From Treponema ruminis (lineage in GTDB: Bacteria > Spirochaetota > Spirochaetia > Treponematales > Treponemataceae): a stretch of 64,000 bases of DNA. The DNA lies in contig CP031518.1 of assembly GCA_017161305.1 (NCBI GenBank), positions 2,046,001 to 2,110,000 of the forward strand, written 5' to 3'. Position 1 is the stretch's first letter. Each line of letters opens with the position of its first letter. The notes beneath the pieces are model-generated. The model was not told the origin of the DNA, searched no databases, and worked only from the letters and a program-made list of their open reading frames with translations. Position numbers and translations under genes: made by a program. Below, in pieces: positions 50,709-58,443 of this stretch.

Positions 50709-51911
50709 ATGAAAATCAACAATCCGAATTCCAATAAAGGCGCATTCCTTCTTCTCCTGATTTTTGTGATTCTTATCAGTGTTACCGTCGGGCTTGCCCT
50801 TTCCCTTCGTGTCAGTACGGTTGACGAAAACCTCAAGACTGACCGCGTTATCAAGACTCTTGTCGTAATGGAAGATAAAAACCGCGTGCTTTTTACCGAT
50901 GTTTTTATCTATTATCCGGTGTCTCAAAGGGGAGCTCTGATTAACATCCTTGAGAATACCGGCGCTATTTTTTCCAGCCTGGGGCGCGTAGACAGCATTG
51001 AGTCCGTTTACCTTGAAAAGGGTATTGACTCTTACAAATCAGAAATCGAAAAGCTTGTCGGCCAGAGTATTCCTTTTTACATCAATTTGAACCTTACCAA
51101 ATTCGGCCAGCTTACGGATATGCTTGGCGGCATGAAGGTTTTTATTCCTTCTCCAATCGATGCCAAAAATGATGAGGGGGACAGGTGGCTCTTGCCGAGC
51201 GGTGTCGTTTCCCTTGACGGAGATAAAATCCAGAGCTATCTGAATTATGAGAGAAGTGACGAAAACGAGGAAGATTTAATCGAGCGGCGTCAGAATGTAA
51301 TCCTTGCTTTCTTTGCGGCTCTTTCTCGAAACGAAAAAATCATCCGCGACAAAAAATCGTTTGCCGCGATAAGCAAGCGCATGGACTCAAATCTTGATGA
51401 CAAGGAATTTCACCGGCTTGTAAGCATTATTTCTCAGGTTGATTCTGAGCATTTGACTCCGCAGACAATTACCGGATCTAAGCGAGTTGTCGACGGAAAA
51501 ACTCTTCTTTTCCCGTATTATGACGGCCAGCTCATAAAAGACGTTTTCAAGCAGGTTTCAAACTCACTGATTTCGCTTGATAACGCAAACGTAAACCGAA
51601 CCTATGTACTTGAAATTCAGAATGGAACGACGGTACAGGGTCTGGCAAGGAATACCATGGCATTGCTTCAAAGTGCGGGCTATGATATTCTCACTACTGG
51701 AAATGCTGATTCTAATGATTACGAAAAAACTGTAATCATAAATCATATTGGAAACGCTGAGATTGCAAAAAGTCTCGGTGATTTTATTCATTGTTCAAAT
51801 ATCGTCGAAGAGTCTGTCTCTTTGGATGCTGACAGCACTACCGCGGCTTCCAATGTTGACTTTACTATTATTCTTGGAAAAGATTTTGACGGACGATATG
51901 TTAAGAAATAG
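50709..51911 (+). CDS. LytR-CpsA-Psr (LCP) family protein with LytR_C domain
   Basis: The 400-residue protein has one N-terminal membrane helix (about 12-33) and an extracytoplasmic LCP domain (about 70-270), with FYINLNLTKFGQLTDMLGG and the later Arg-rich NYERSDENEEDLIERRQN. The C-terminal 100 residues fit LytR_C (VLEIQNGTTVQGLARNTMALL). LCP enzymes join polymers to peptidoglycan or proteins; spirochaetes lack wall teichoic acids, so the substrate is unclear. Some expected acidic residues before residue 90 are not obvious to me. Confidence 0.82.
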   Translation: MKINNPNSNKGAFLLLLIFVILISVTVGLALSLRVSTVDENLKTDRVIKTLVVMEDKNRVLFTDVFIYYPVSQRGALINILENTGAIFSSLGRVDSIESVYLEKGIDSYKSEIEKLVGQSIPFYINLNLTKFGQLTDMLGGMKVFIPSPIDAKNDEGDRWLLPSGVVSLDGDKIQSYLNYERSDENEEDLIERRQNVILAFFAALSRNEKIIRDKKSFAAISKRMDSNLDDKEFHRLVSIISQVDSEHLTPQTITGSKRVVDGKTLLFPYYDGQLIKDVFKQVSNSLISLDNANVNRTYVLEIQNGTTVQGLARNTMALLQSAGYDILTTGNADSNDYEKTVIINHIGNAEIAKSLGDFIHCSNIVEESVSLDADSTTAASNVDFTIILGKDFDGRYVKK

Positions 51912-51919
51912 GAGATAAT

Positions 51920-52264
51920 ATGAAAACTGCACAAGAAGAAGCTCTTGAAATTGCACAGATTCTTGAAGACTCAAAGGCTGATGACGTAAGCGTTATTGAT
52001 GTTTCAGAATTGAACTCATGGACTGATTTTTTCGTCATCGCTACTGTTCACAGTTCTGCACACTGGCAGGGACTTGCAAAGCAGATTAAGGACTATGTAA
52101 AAGAAAACGAGATGGAAATCCATGTTACTCACAACAAGGCTGTTTCCGGCGATGACTGGAACTTGATTGACATCGGTCCGGTTGTAGTACATCTTATGAG
52201 TGCTGATGCCCGTGAATTCTATGAGCTTGAGAAGCTCTGGCACAATGGAAAGAAACTGAGATAA
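51920..52264 (+). CDS. rsfS: Ribosomal silencing factor RsfS
   Basis: RsfS binds L14 and blocks subunit joining in starved cells. The 114 residues show the family blocks DVSELNSWTDFFVIATVHSS, DDWNLIDIGPVVVHLM and REFYELEKLW. It ends the obgE-nadD-yqeK-LCP-rsfS cluster, 8 bases after the LCP gene with AGGAGATAAT as ribosome site. Confidence 0.95.
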   Translation: MKTAQEEALEIAQILEDSKADDVSVIDVSELNSWTDFFVIATVHSSAHWQGLAKQIKDYVKENEMEIHVTHNKAVSGDDWNLIDIGPVVVHLMSADAREFYELEKLWHNGKKLR

Positions 52265-52275
52265 TGATAAAAATG

Positions 52276-52310
52276 CCCCACAGCGGTGCCTGGCACTTGC
52301 AAATGTGGGG
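52276..52310. other. Hairpin between converging rsfS and the acidic gene
   Basis: CCCCACA (52276-52282) pairs with TGTGGGG (52304-52310), and inside it GCGGTGCC faces GGCACTTGC. It has no strong T-run on either side, but probably ends both transcripts. Confidence 0.5.
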
Positions 52311-52340
52311 TAAATTTATAAATCAAAAAAGATTGTTTTA

Positions 52341-52595
52341 CTATTCTTCGTCTGAATAATCTTCTGACAGTTCGTCGTTATAATCTTCTGGTTCGGAATC
52401 GTAGCTTACGTTTACATCGTCTTCATCTAGAGAGTCGTCATAGATGTCATCGTCAAACTTGTTGAGGGTGTTGTCGTCAAGCGAATCGAAATCTTCTTCA
52501 TCACCTGAATCTACATAGCTTTCATCAATTTCATCTGTATATGAAAAACCAAGAGCCATAACCTTAACATCATTCATTTCATCGTTAATCAGCAT
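52341..52595 (-). CDS. Extremely acidic small protein of unknown function
   Basis: I do not recognise this 84-residue protein. About 35 residues are Asp or Glu, two are Lys and none Arg, giving a net charge near -33. After a normal N-terminus (MLINDEMNDVKVMALGF) the chain is a low-complexity run of Asp, Glu, Ser and Tyr with no predicted fold. AAGGAATC before the ATG and a good promoter support it as a real gene. Comparable acidic tails occur in the delta subunit of RNA polymerase and in DNA mimics; neither can be claimed here. Confidence 0.7.
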   Translation of the reverse strand: MLINDEMNDVKVMALGFSYTDEIDESYVDSGDEEDFDSLDDNTLNKFDDDIYDDSLDEDDVNVSYDSEPEDYNDELSEDYSDEE

Positions 52596-52620
52596 ATTGA
52601 TTCCTTGTCAAAGACACAAA

Positions 52621-52649
52621 AGTGTAAATTTATAATGCTATTCTGTCAA
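52621..52649 (-). promoter_or_regulatory. Promoter of the acidic-protein gene
   Basis: On the minus strand TTGACA (52644-52649) and TACACT (52621-52626) are 17 bases apart, 25 bases before the start codon. Confidence 0.6.
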
Positions 52650-52714
52650 TAAGTTATGAAAATTTTTCTCTAATTTCTCTATTATTTGTTTCTCTGAATA
52701 AGTACAAAAAATGC

Positions 52715-52742
52715 TTGACTTTTAGAAACCTATTGGTATACT
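52715..52742 (+). promoter_or_regulatory. Promoter of ispE, adjacent to the start codon
   Basis: TTGACT and TATACT are 16 bases apart. Only 9 bases (AGATTAGCT, no ribosome site) separate the -10 from the ATG at 52752, so the leader would be about three bases or none. Confidence 0.65.
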
Positions 52743-52751
52743 AGATTAGCT

Positions 52752-53618
52752 ATGTTTTCTGATGTGTCAGTCAAAGCTCCTGCAAAAGTGAATATCGGAC
52801 TAAAAGTCTTGAAAAAGCGGGCAGACGGCTTTCATAACATCGAAAGTATTTTTCAGACAGTTGATTTAGCGGACGAGCTTAAGGTTCATCGCATTTCAAA
52901 AGCGGAATGTAACATAACCTGCGCTCAAATGAGGCTCCCCTTGGAAAATACTCTTACGAAGACTTATACAGCTTTTCGTAACATAACAGGCATTGATTTC
53001 GGCATCGATGTGGAGCTTCACAAAGTTTTGCCCGCTGGTGGCGGCTTGGGAGGTGGTTCTTCTGACGGGGCATCCCTGTTAAAGGCACTTTCTGATTTAG
53101 CCGGTATCCCGCTCACTCATTCTTTGGCAGACTCCGTTGCAGAACAGGTCGGAAGCGATGTTTTTTTCTTCTTGCATTCAGGATTTTTTGAAAAAGGTCG
53201 TGGATGTGCCTTAGTTTCTGGACGAGGAGAGATTGTCGAGCCAATTGAACCCAGAACAGACCTAAGTTTTTTGCTGATTTTTCCAGGAATTCATTCTTCC
53301 ACCGCGGAGGCGTATTCTTTGGTTGATGAGGCTTATGAATCAGGAAAAGAAGTTTCTTGTCCTGAATTCATGGAGTTGAGGCGTTTCTATTACGGTTCAG
53401 TTGATGCTTGGGAGTTTGCAAATTCCTTCACTCCAGTTCTTATCGAAAAATATCCTTTGATTGGCCAGGCCATTCATGATATTTTAGAATGTGGAGCTGA
53501 CTGGGCAGATATGTCCGGGTCAGGTGCTACAGTTTTTGGCGTTTTTGAGTCAGAGTCATGCGCAAAGCAGGCCGCTCTGGAATGTCAGAAAAAATGGAAA
53601 TGTGTTTTGGTACATTAG
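52752..53618 (+). CDS. ispE: 4-diphosphocytidyl-2-C-methyl-D-erythritol kinase
   Basis: IspE phosphorylates CDP-methylerythritol in the non-mevalonate isoprenoid route. The 288-residue GHMP kinase has KAPAKVNIGLKVL at the start, the ATP loop LPAGGGLGGGSSDGASLL, and the C-terminal MSGSGATVFGVF. It is followed 44 bases later by spoVG, a common order in many bacteria. Confidence 0.95.
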   Translation: MFSDVSVKAPAKVNIGLKVLKKRADGFHNIESIFQTVDLADELKVHRISKAECNITCAQMRLPLENTLTKTYTAFRNITGIDFGIDVELHKVLPAGGGLGGGSSDGASLLKALSDLAGIPLTHSLADSVAEQVGSDVFFFLHSGFFEKGRGCALVSGRGEIVEPIEPRTDLSFLLIFPGIHSSTAEAYSLVDEAYESGKEVSCPEFMELRRFYYGSVDAWEFANSFTPVLIEKYPLIGQAIHDILECGADWADMSGSGATVFGVFESESCAKQAALECQKKWKCVLVH

Positions 53619-53662
53619 TTGTCAGGCACATAAAAATTTAATGTAAAAGGGATTTTGTAAAA

Positions 53663-53941
53663 ATGGAAGTCACTGAATTACGAATTCGAAAAGTAACTGC
53701 CGAAGGAAAGTTGAAGGCTTACGTCACTGTAACTTTTGATAATTGCTTTGTTGTTCATAATGTAAAGGTCATTGAGGGACAGTCAGGTCTTTTTATCGCC
53801 ATGCCAAGCCGCAAAACTGCTAATGGTGATTACAAGGATGTTGCTCATCCAATCAGTGCTGATTTCAGAAATGCTTTGCAGGATAAAATTCTCTCTGAAT
53901 ACAATGCAGGCCATTTTGATGAGTCGGGCACGGAAGACTAA
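53663..53941 (+). CDS. spoVG: SpoVG family RNA/DNA-binding regulator
   Basis: The 92-residue protein carries the SpoVG core: MEVTELRIRKVTAEGKLKAY, then GLFIAMPSRKTANGDYKDVAHP and a short acidic tail. In spirochaetes (Borrelia) SpoVG binds RNA and DNA and regulates gene expression; sporulation is not implied. AAAGGGATTTTG gives a plausible ribosome site. Confidence 0.95.
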   Translation: MEVTELRIRKVTAEGKLKAYVTVTFDNCFVVHNVKVIEGQSGLFIAMPSRKTANGDYKDVAHPISADFRNALQDKILSEYNAGHFDESGTED

Positions 53942-53985
53942 TTGACTTTAATTCGTTTATAAGTTAAGATTTATTCCTCATTTAT

Positions 53986-54058
53986 TGGGCCGTCGTCAAG
54001 CGGTAAGACAATGGCTTTTGGTGCCATCATTCCACAGGTTCGAATCCTGTCGGCCCAG
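53986..54058 (+). tRNA. tRNA-Gln (TTG)
   Basis: The bases fold with acceptor TGGGCCG/CGGCCCA, anticodon stem ATGGC/GCCAT around loop TTTTGGT (anticodon TTG), and T arm ACAGG-TTCGAAT-CCTGT. Discriminator G follows; CCA is not fully encoded. Confidence 0.95.
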
Positions 54059-54067
54059 CATATACTT

Positions 54068-54147
54068 TGGAAAGCTCTGGCGTGACGAACGATGGGGTGC
54101 AAGATTCTAATCTTATTCTACTTGTTTGCTTCGTGCAGGCTTTTCCA
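54068..54147 (+). promoter_or_regulatory. Candidate structured leader of rplY
   Basis: TGGAAAGC (54068-54075) can close with GCTTTTCCA (54139-54147, one bulged base), and the perfect hairpin AAGATT-CT-AATCTT lies inside (54101-54114). The stretch sits between tRNA-Gln and rplY and could regulate L25 synthesis or process the tRNA-mRNA transcript. Confidence 0.4.
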
Positions 54148-54169
54148 TAAAAATTTTAGGAGTTCTTAA

Positions 54170-54721
54170 ATGGATCAGTTTGTTATCGAAGCAAAAGTTC
54201 GCTCAGAAACAGGCAAAAAAGCTGCAAAAGCTATTCGCGCAACAGGTCGTATTCCTGCTGTTGTTTATGATGAGGCTGGAAAAGCAACATCTGTCACAGT
54301 TGACTCAGTTCAGTTCAACAAAGCTTGGCGTTCAATCACAGCTACAACTCTAGTTACTCTCGATGTAGAAGGTAAAAAATACGATGCTTTCATCCGCGAC
54401 ACAGAGTACAACATCATCAAAGACGAAGTTCTTCATGCTGACTTCTTCGCAGTTTCAAACAAAAAACCGGTTGTACGCACATACAAAATCCAGTATCAGG
54501 GCACACCAGCTGGCGTTCTCAAGGGCGGCTTCATGGTAAAACATGTTCCTGAGGTAAAAGTTAAGGCTTTGCCAAAGGATCTTCCAGTTCGTGTTGTTAT
54601 CGATGTTTCTGGAGTTAATATCGGCGACGTATTCCGCGTAAAAGATATGAACTTGGGCGACAAAGTAACAGTCCTCACAAACGCAGAGGATTCACTCGTA
54701 AGCGTAGCACCAGCTCGCTAA
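54170..54721 (+). CDS. rplY: 50S ribosomal protein L25 (Ctc/TL5 type)
   Basis: The 183-residue protein has the 5S rRNA-binding L25 domain (about 1-92; KAIRATGRIPAVVYDEAGK, IKDEVLHADFF) and the additional C-terminal TL5/Ctc beta domain (GGFMVKHVPEVKVKALPKDLP). TAGGAG lies 11 bases upstream of the ATG. In many genomes pth follows; here tilS does, after a strong terminator. Confidence 0.95.
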   Translation: MDQFVIEAKVRSETGKKAAKAIRATGRIPAVVYDEAGKATSVTVDSVQFNKAWRSITATTLVTLDVEGKKYDAFIRDTEYNIIKDEVLHADFFAVSNKKPVVRTYKIQYQGTPAGVLKGGFMVKHVPEVKVKALPKDLPVRVVIDVSGVNIGDVFRVKDMNLGDKVTVLTNAEDSLVSVAPAR

Positions 54722-54738
54722 TCGCGTGATTTAATCAG

Positions 54739-54765
54739 ATCCCCCTCCAAAAGGGGGATTTTTTT
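54739..54765 (+). terminator. Terminator of rplY
   Basis: ATCCCCCT pairs with AGGGGGAT with a 5-base loop, followed by seven T, 19 bases before the tilS start. Confidence 0.9.
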
Positions 54766-54783
54766 GTTTATAAGCTTTTTTTT

Positions 54784-56223
54784 ATGCTTGATGCGACAAA
54801 ATTTGAAAAGAAAGTTCTCGACGGATTAAAATCCTGTGGAATTGAAGCTGCTGCCATTTCAGAAAAATCTCCGCTTGGAATTGCCGTCTCTGGCGGTGCA
54901 GATTCAATCTCTCTTTTGCTATCCCTGGCTTCAATTTTTGATTCTTCCTTTCTTCGCGTAATTACGCTTGATCATGGAATCCGTTCGGAAGAGGAGAGCG
55001 GCGGGGATGTTGATTTTGTAAGGAATTTATGCGGGAAACTCGGCATCAGGCTTTATATCGAAAAAATCGAGCATGGAAAAATCGAAGGTCTTGCAAAAAA
55101 ATCTTCCGAAAGCGTGGAAGGTCTGGCCAGAAAGCTCCGTTACGAGGCCTTCGAGTCTTTTATTCAAAATGAAAATCTTCTGGCCCTCTGCCTGGCCCAC
55201 AATCAGAACGACCAGTGCGAAACCTTATTGATGCGTTTTTTGCAGGGGAGTGGCTGTGAAGGAATGGGCGGAATCGAATATGTGAGGGGAAAATATATCC
55301 GCCCCATGCTTGAAATTTCCCGCTCCGAGATTGAAAGCTATCTTTCCCTAAAAAATCAGTCATGGCGGACGGACGCCACAAACTCTGATACCCATTACCT
55401 TAGAAACCGGGTACGAAATATCCTTGTTCCCTTGCTTGACGAAAATTTTCCAGGCTGGCAAAAGGCCGTTCTTTTGGGCGGCAAAAAATCCCGGGCTGAT
55501 GAAAATTACTTTGCCAGTGAAATTGAAAGTAAAAAGGGCTCTCTCGTAAAGTCCGTATCTGAGGGAGTGGAGCCAAAATCAGCATTGCGGGGAAATTCTT
55601 CCTTAAAAATTGACAGGCGTGCCTTTTATTCGCTTGAGCCAGCCCTTCAAAGGCGGATCTTTTTTGATTCCCTCAATCAGCTGGGCTTCGGTTCCCGCTT
55701 TCCTTTCCGGGTTTTTGAAAAAATCCTGACCTGGAAGGAAGAAAAGACTCAGAAAATATCTTTTGATAAAGTCCTTCTTTCCCTTGATTCTGATAATCTT
55801 GTGATTGAAATTCTTGAGTGCGAAAAATCTCTGGAAAATGAAGGTTCGTATATTGAAAGCGGTTTTTCTTTCATTCTTAAAGAAGCCGGAGATTCTTTCG
55901 AAATAGAAAATCTTCTGGTAAGGGCCCAGAAATCCCCGGATTCTCAGTCAATTCTTCTTTCTGTTGAAAAAAATGATGATGGGGAGAAAATTTCTTTTCC
56001 TGTCAGCCTGCCTCTTCTTGTGAGAAGTCCCCTTGCCGGGGATGAAATCCAGACTTCTGACGGAAAATCAAAATTGCTGTCCGACATCTTTACCGACTGG
56101 AAAATTCCTAAAAATCAGCGCGACAGGATTCTTGTCCTTGAAAATCTTTCTTCTCCCTCAAAAAACTCTTTGAAAGCCCTTCTTGCTTTTCACCTCGCTT
56201 TTAAAAATTGGATTGTAGAATAA
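54784..56223 (+). CDS. tilS: tRNA(Ile)-lysidine synthase
   Basis: TilS converts cytidine 34 of tRNA-Ile(CAU) to lysidine so that it reads AUA. The 479 residues start with the PP-loop GIAVSGGADSISLLL, then LDHGIRSEE, LAHNQNDQCETLLMR and a C-terminal substrate-binding part (about 395-479). The ATG has no ribosome site; a TATAAG box lies 9 bases before it, directly after the rplY terminator. Confidence 0.93.
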   Translation: MLDATKFEKKVLDGLKSCGIEAAAISEKSPLGIAVSGGADSISLLLSLASIFDSSFLRVITLDHGIRSEEESGGDVDFVRNLCGKLGIRLYIEKIEHGKIEGLAKKSSESVEGLARKLRYEAFESFIQNENLLALCLAHNQNDQCETLLMRFLQGSGCEGMGGIEYVRGKYIRPMLEISRSEIESYLSLKNQSWRTDATNSDTHYLRNRVRNILVPLLDENFPGWQKAVLLGGKKSRADENYFASEIESKKGSLVKSVSEGVEPKSALRGNSSLKIDRRAFYSLEPALQRRIFFDSLNQLGFGSRFPFRVFEKILTWKEEKTQKISFDKVLLSLDSDNLVIEILECEKSLENEGSYIESGFSFILKEAGDSFEIENLLVRAQKSPDSQSILLSVEKNDDGEKISFPVSLPLLVRSPLAGDEIQTSDGKSKLLSDIFTDWKIPKNQRDRILVLENLSSPSKNSLKALLAFHLAFKNWIVE

Positions 56224-56261
56224 GCTAAAGTATAGTAAAATAATAAGTAAGGAATTTTTTA

Positions 56262-58382
56262 ATGTTAAAAAAAGCGGTTTCTTTATTTCTTGTTTTATCG
56301 TCTGTTTCTTTGGTGGCATTAAATGCTCAGAATCTTTCAAGCTCTGCTTCTGTGGCCAATCGCCGCACTGCAGTTCGCTATCTTCAGCTTGCCAAGCAGT
56401 TCGCTTCCGAAAAACTTTGGAATGATGCTGAGTCCAATGCAAAAATGGGCCTTGCCTACGATGATAAAATCGCCGACCTCTGGTATCTTCGTGCCGTTTC
56501 TCAAATGAATCTGGGCGAAAAAAAGTCCAAAATCCTGCCACTTGTTGTTACGGCCCTTACCGAAGCCGAGTGGGTGGATTACAACCGGGACGGAGCTCGG
56601 ATTTTATATTCCGACATTCTTTCTACGACCCGCCAGTTTACCCAGTCACTTTCAGTGCTTGATTCAGATCCTTTTGTTTATTCTGCTGATGCCGAGTATA
56701 TTCGGGCAAAATCATATTATTGTCTTGGCGATGAAGAGAGCGTCAAAAAAGCCCGTTCCCGCCTTGATGCAGCCCGTCGTGTTTATCCGGCTGATTCCCG
56801 CTTTGCCGAGCTTTTTTATACCCACGAATATCAGATTCTCCGCCAGTCAAAGACCGTCTCGGATGACGCCCGTTCTCTTGCAGACGCCTTTGCCCTCATG
56901 ATTCCTCTTTACAAGAATGCCCGAAGCGATCTTGAGGTTTATGCTGCAATTTTTGCCGCAAGCGATTCCAAAAAAATCCGTATGCTCAAGGCTTTTAATT
57001 CAAAGCGATTGAAGTCACCTCTCTACGCTCTTGAGGCCCTTAAAAACGGTCTTCTTGAAGAAGATGCGGCCCTGGATTATTTCTATCAGTTTTCGGATAA
57101 GGGAGTCAGCCTTTCAATTCTTGAGGATTTTGCCTCGCTTCTCAAATCAGACGAAGCCAAAAAAGAATTTGCCGAGTATCTTAATTCATATAATGGAAGA
57201 ATTACGATTGATGTTGACGGTGACCTGCTGCCAAATCTTACGGTGCTCTACAAGCGAGGCCGTCCTGAGTCAATTGTTTTTGACGAAAATCAGGATGATG
57301 ATTACGAATGGACTGCAAACTGTGACTTCGGCGTCCCGTTAAAGATTTCCCTGGCGGAAAACGCCCTTGAACTTGAGTATTCTGCCTGGCCATACATTGC
57401 GGCTGCCACCTATAAAATGGACGTCAATCATGCGGACCTGCGTTTTGCCCTGATTGCCGAAACCCTGTCATGGACACCTTTTGTGGTTGAGGCCGATAAA
57501 TCGATTTTCCAGTCCCTTGCCTACGATTTTTACATTCCGGTGCTTTCAGCTCCAAACGAAAATTCTGTTTCCGGCTCGGATCTGCTTAAGGCGGCCTTGA
57601 GCTATTCAATTCCTTCAAGGGAGCGGGAAGGGGCTGTAATTCAGGTCAGCCTTTTGAACGGTGTCGCCCAGCTTGCAAGCTATTCTGTCGGCGACAAGAT
57701 TTACGCCATGGCTCAGTTTGAAAATGGAATCCCGGTTTCCCGCAAGCTCGACGTTGACGGCGACGGACTTTTTGAGACTTCTGAATATTACGGCTTTTCA
57801 AACGACGGAAGTGAGAAATTCATTTCAACCAATGATGAAATGCAGATTATGACCAATCTTTTCGGTTCACCGGCTCTTGGCACAGGTTTCTACGTCAAGA
57901 AAATCACCGTTGACCGAAACCGGGATACAGTTCCTGATTTTACCGAAGAATATCTTCCTGCCAATGAGGGAGCAAAGATTCCGGGTAAAATTTCCAGCTG
58001 GGATACAAACGGCGACGGCAAGTGGGACGTTCAGTATGTAAAACATCCTTCATCTATAGACGGAAAGCTTCGTGAAGAGGCAAAATTCCATCAGCCGCTC
58101 ACGGATTCTCTGGTCACGGTTTATTCTGAAGACGGAATTCCGGTATCTGTTCAAAAGGGGAACGAAATTCTTTCTGTCACAAAGGGGCTTTCAAAGAATT
58201 TCTACTGGATAGCGCAAAGCTCTTCTCAGGCAGATGAAGAAAAAATCATAGAAAATGTTAACCAAATCGGTGAGCAAGGTGTTTCTATTATTGTAGAAGG
58301 CGGTGAAAAATCCTCTAAAAAGCGTTTTCTTGCTGTCCGTATCGAAAAAATGATTTTCGGAATGGAAATAAAGGATAATTAG
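56262..58382 (+). CDS. Secreted protein with helical repeats and Asp-rich calcium-like loops
   Basis: I do not recognise a named family for this 706-residue protein. It has a signal peptide cleaved near ALNAQ (residues 1-23), a helical TPR-like part (about 30-300; RRTAVRYLQLAKQFASEKLWNDAES), and a beta-rich second half with four Asp-rich loops: DVDGDLLPN (317), DVDGDGLFE (497), DRNRDTVPD (551) and DTNGDGKWD (581). Such DxDxDG loops bind calcium in other proteins. It should lie in the periplasm or outer envelope. TAAGGAATTTTTTA precedes the ATG. The lipoprotein protease that follows 61 bases later may share its operon. Confidence 0.72.
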   Translation: MLKKAVSLFLVLSSVSLVALNAQNLSSSASVANRRTAVRYLQLAKQFASEKLWNDAESNAKMGLAYDDKIADLWYLRAVSQMNLGEKKSKILPLVVTALTEAEWVDYNRDGARILYSDILSTTRQFTQSLSVLDSDPFVYSADAEYIRAKSYYCLGDEESVKKARSRLDAARRVYPADSRFAELFYTHEYQILRQSKTVSDDARSLADAFALMIPLYKNARSDLEVYAAIFAASDSKKIRMLKAFNSKRLKSPLYALEALKNGLLEEDAALDYFYQFSDKGVSLSILEDFASLLKSDEAKKEFAEYLNSYNGRITIDVDGDLLPNLTVLYKRGRPESIVFDENQDDDYEWTANCDFGVPLKISLAENALELEYSAWPYIAAATYKMDVNHADLRFALIAETLSWTPFVVEADKSIFQSLAYDFYIPVLSAPNENSVSGSDLLKAALSYSIPSREREGAVIQVSLLNGVAQLASYSVGDKIYAMAQFENGIPVSRKLDVDGDGLFETSEYYGFSNDGSEKFISTNDEMQIMTNLFGSPALGTGFYVKKITVDRNRDTVPDFTEEYLPANEGAKIPGKISSWDTNGDGKWDVQYVKHPSSIDGKLREEAKFHQPLTDSLVTVYSEDGIPVSVQKGNEILSVTKGLSKNFYWIAQSSSQADEEKIIENVNQIGEQGVSIIVEGGEKSSKKRFLAVRIEKMIFGMEIKDN

Positions 58383-58443
58383 GAGCTGACAGTCTAAAAA
58401 TGGGGAAAGTTTTCCCACCTTCTCCTAAACCCGTTTGTGAGTT

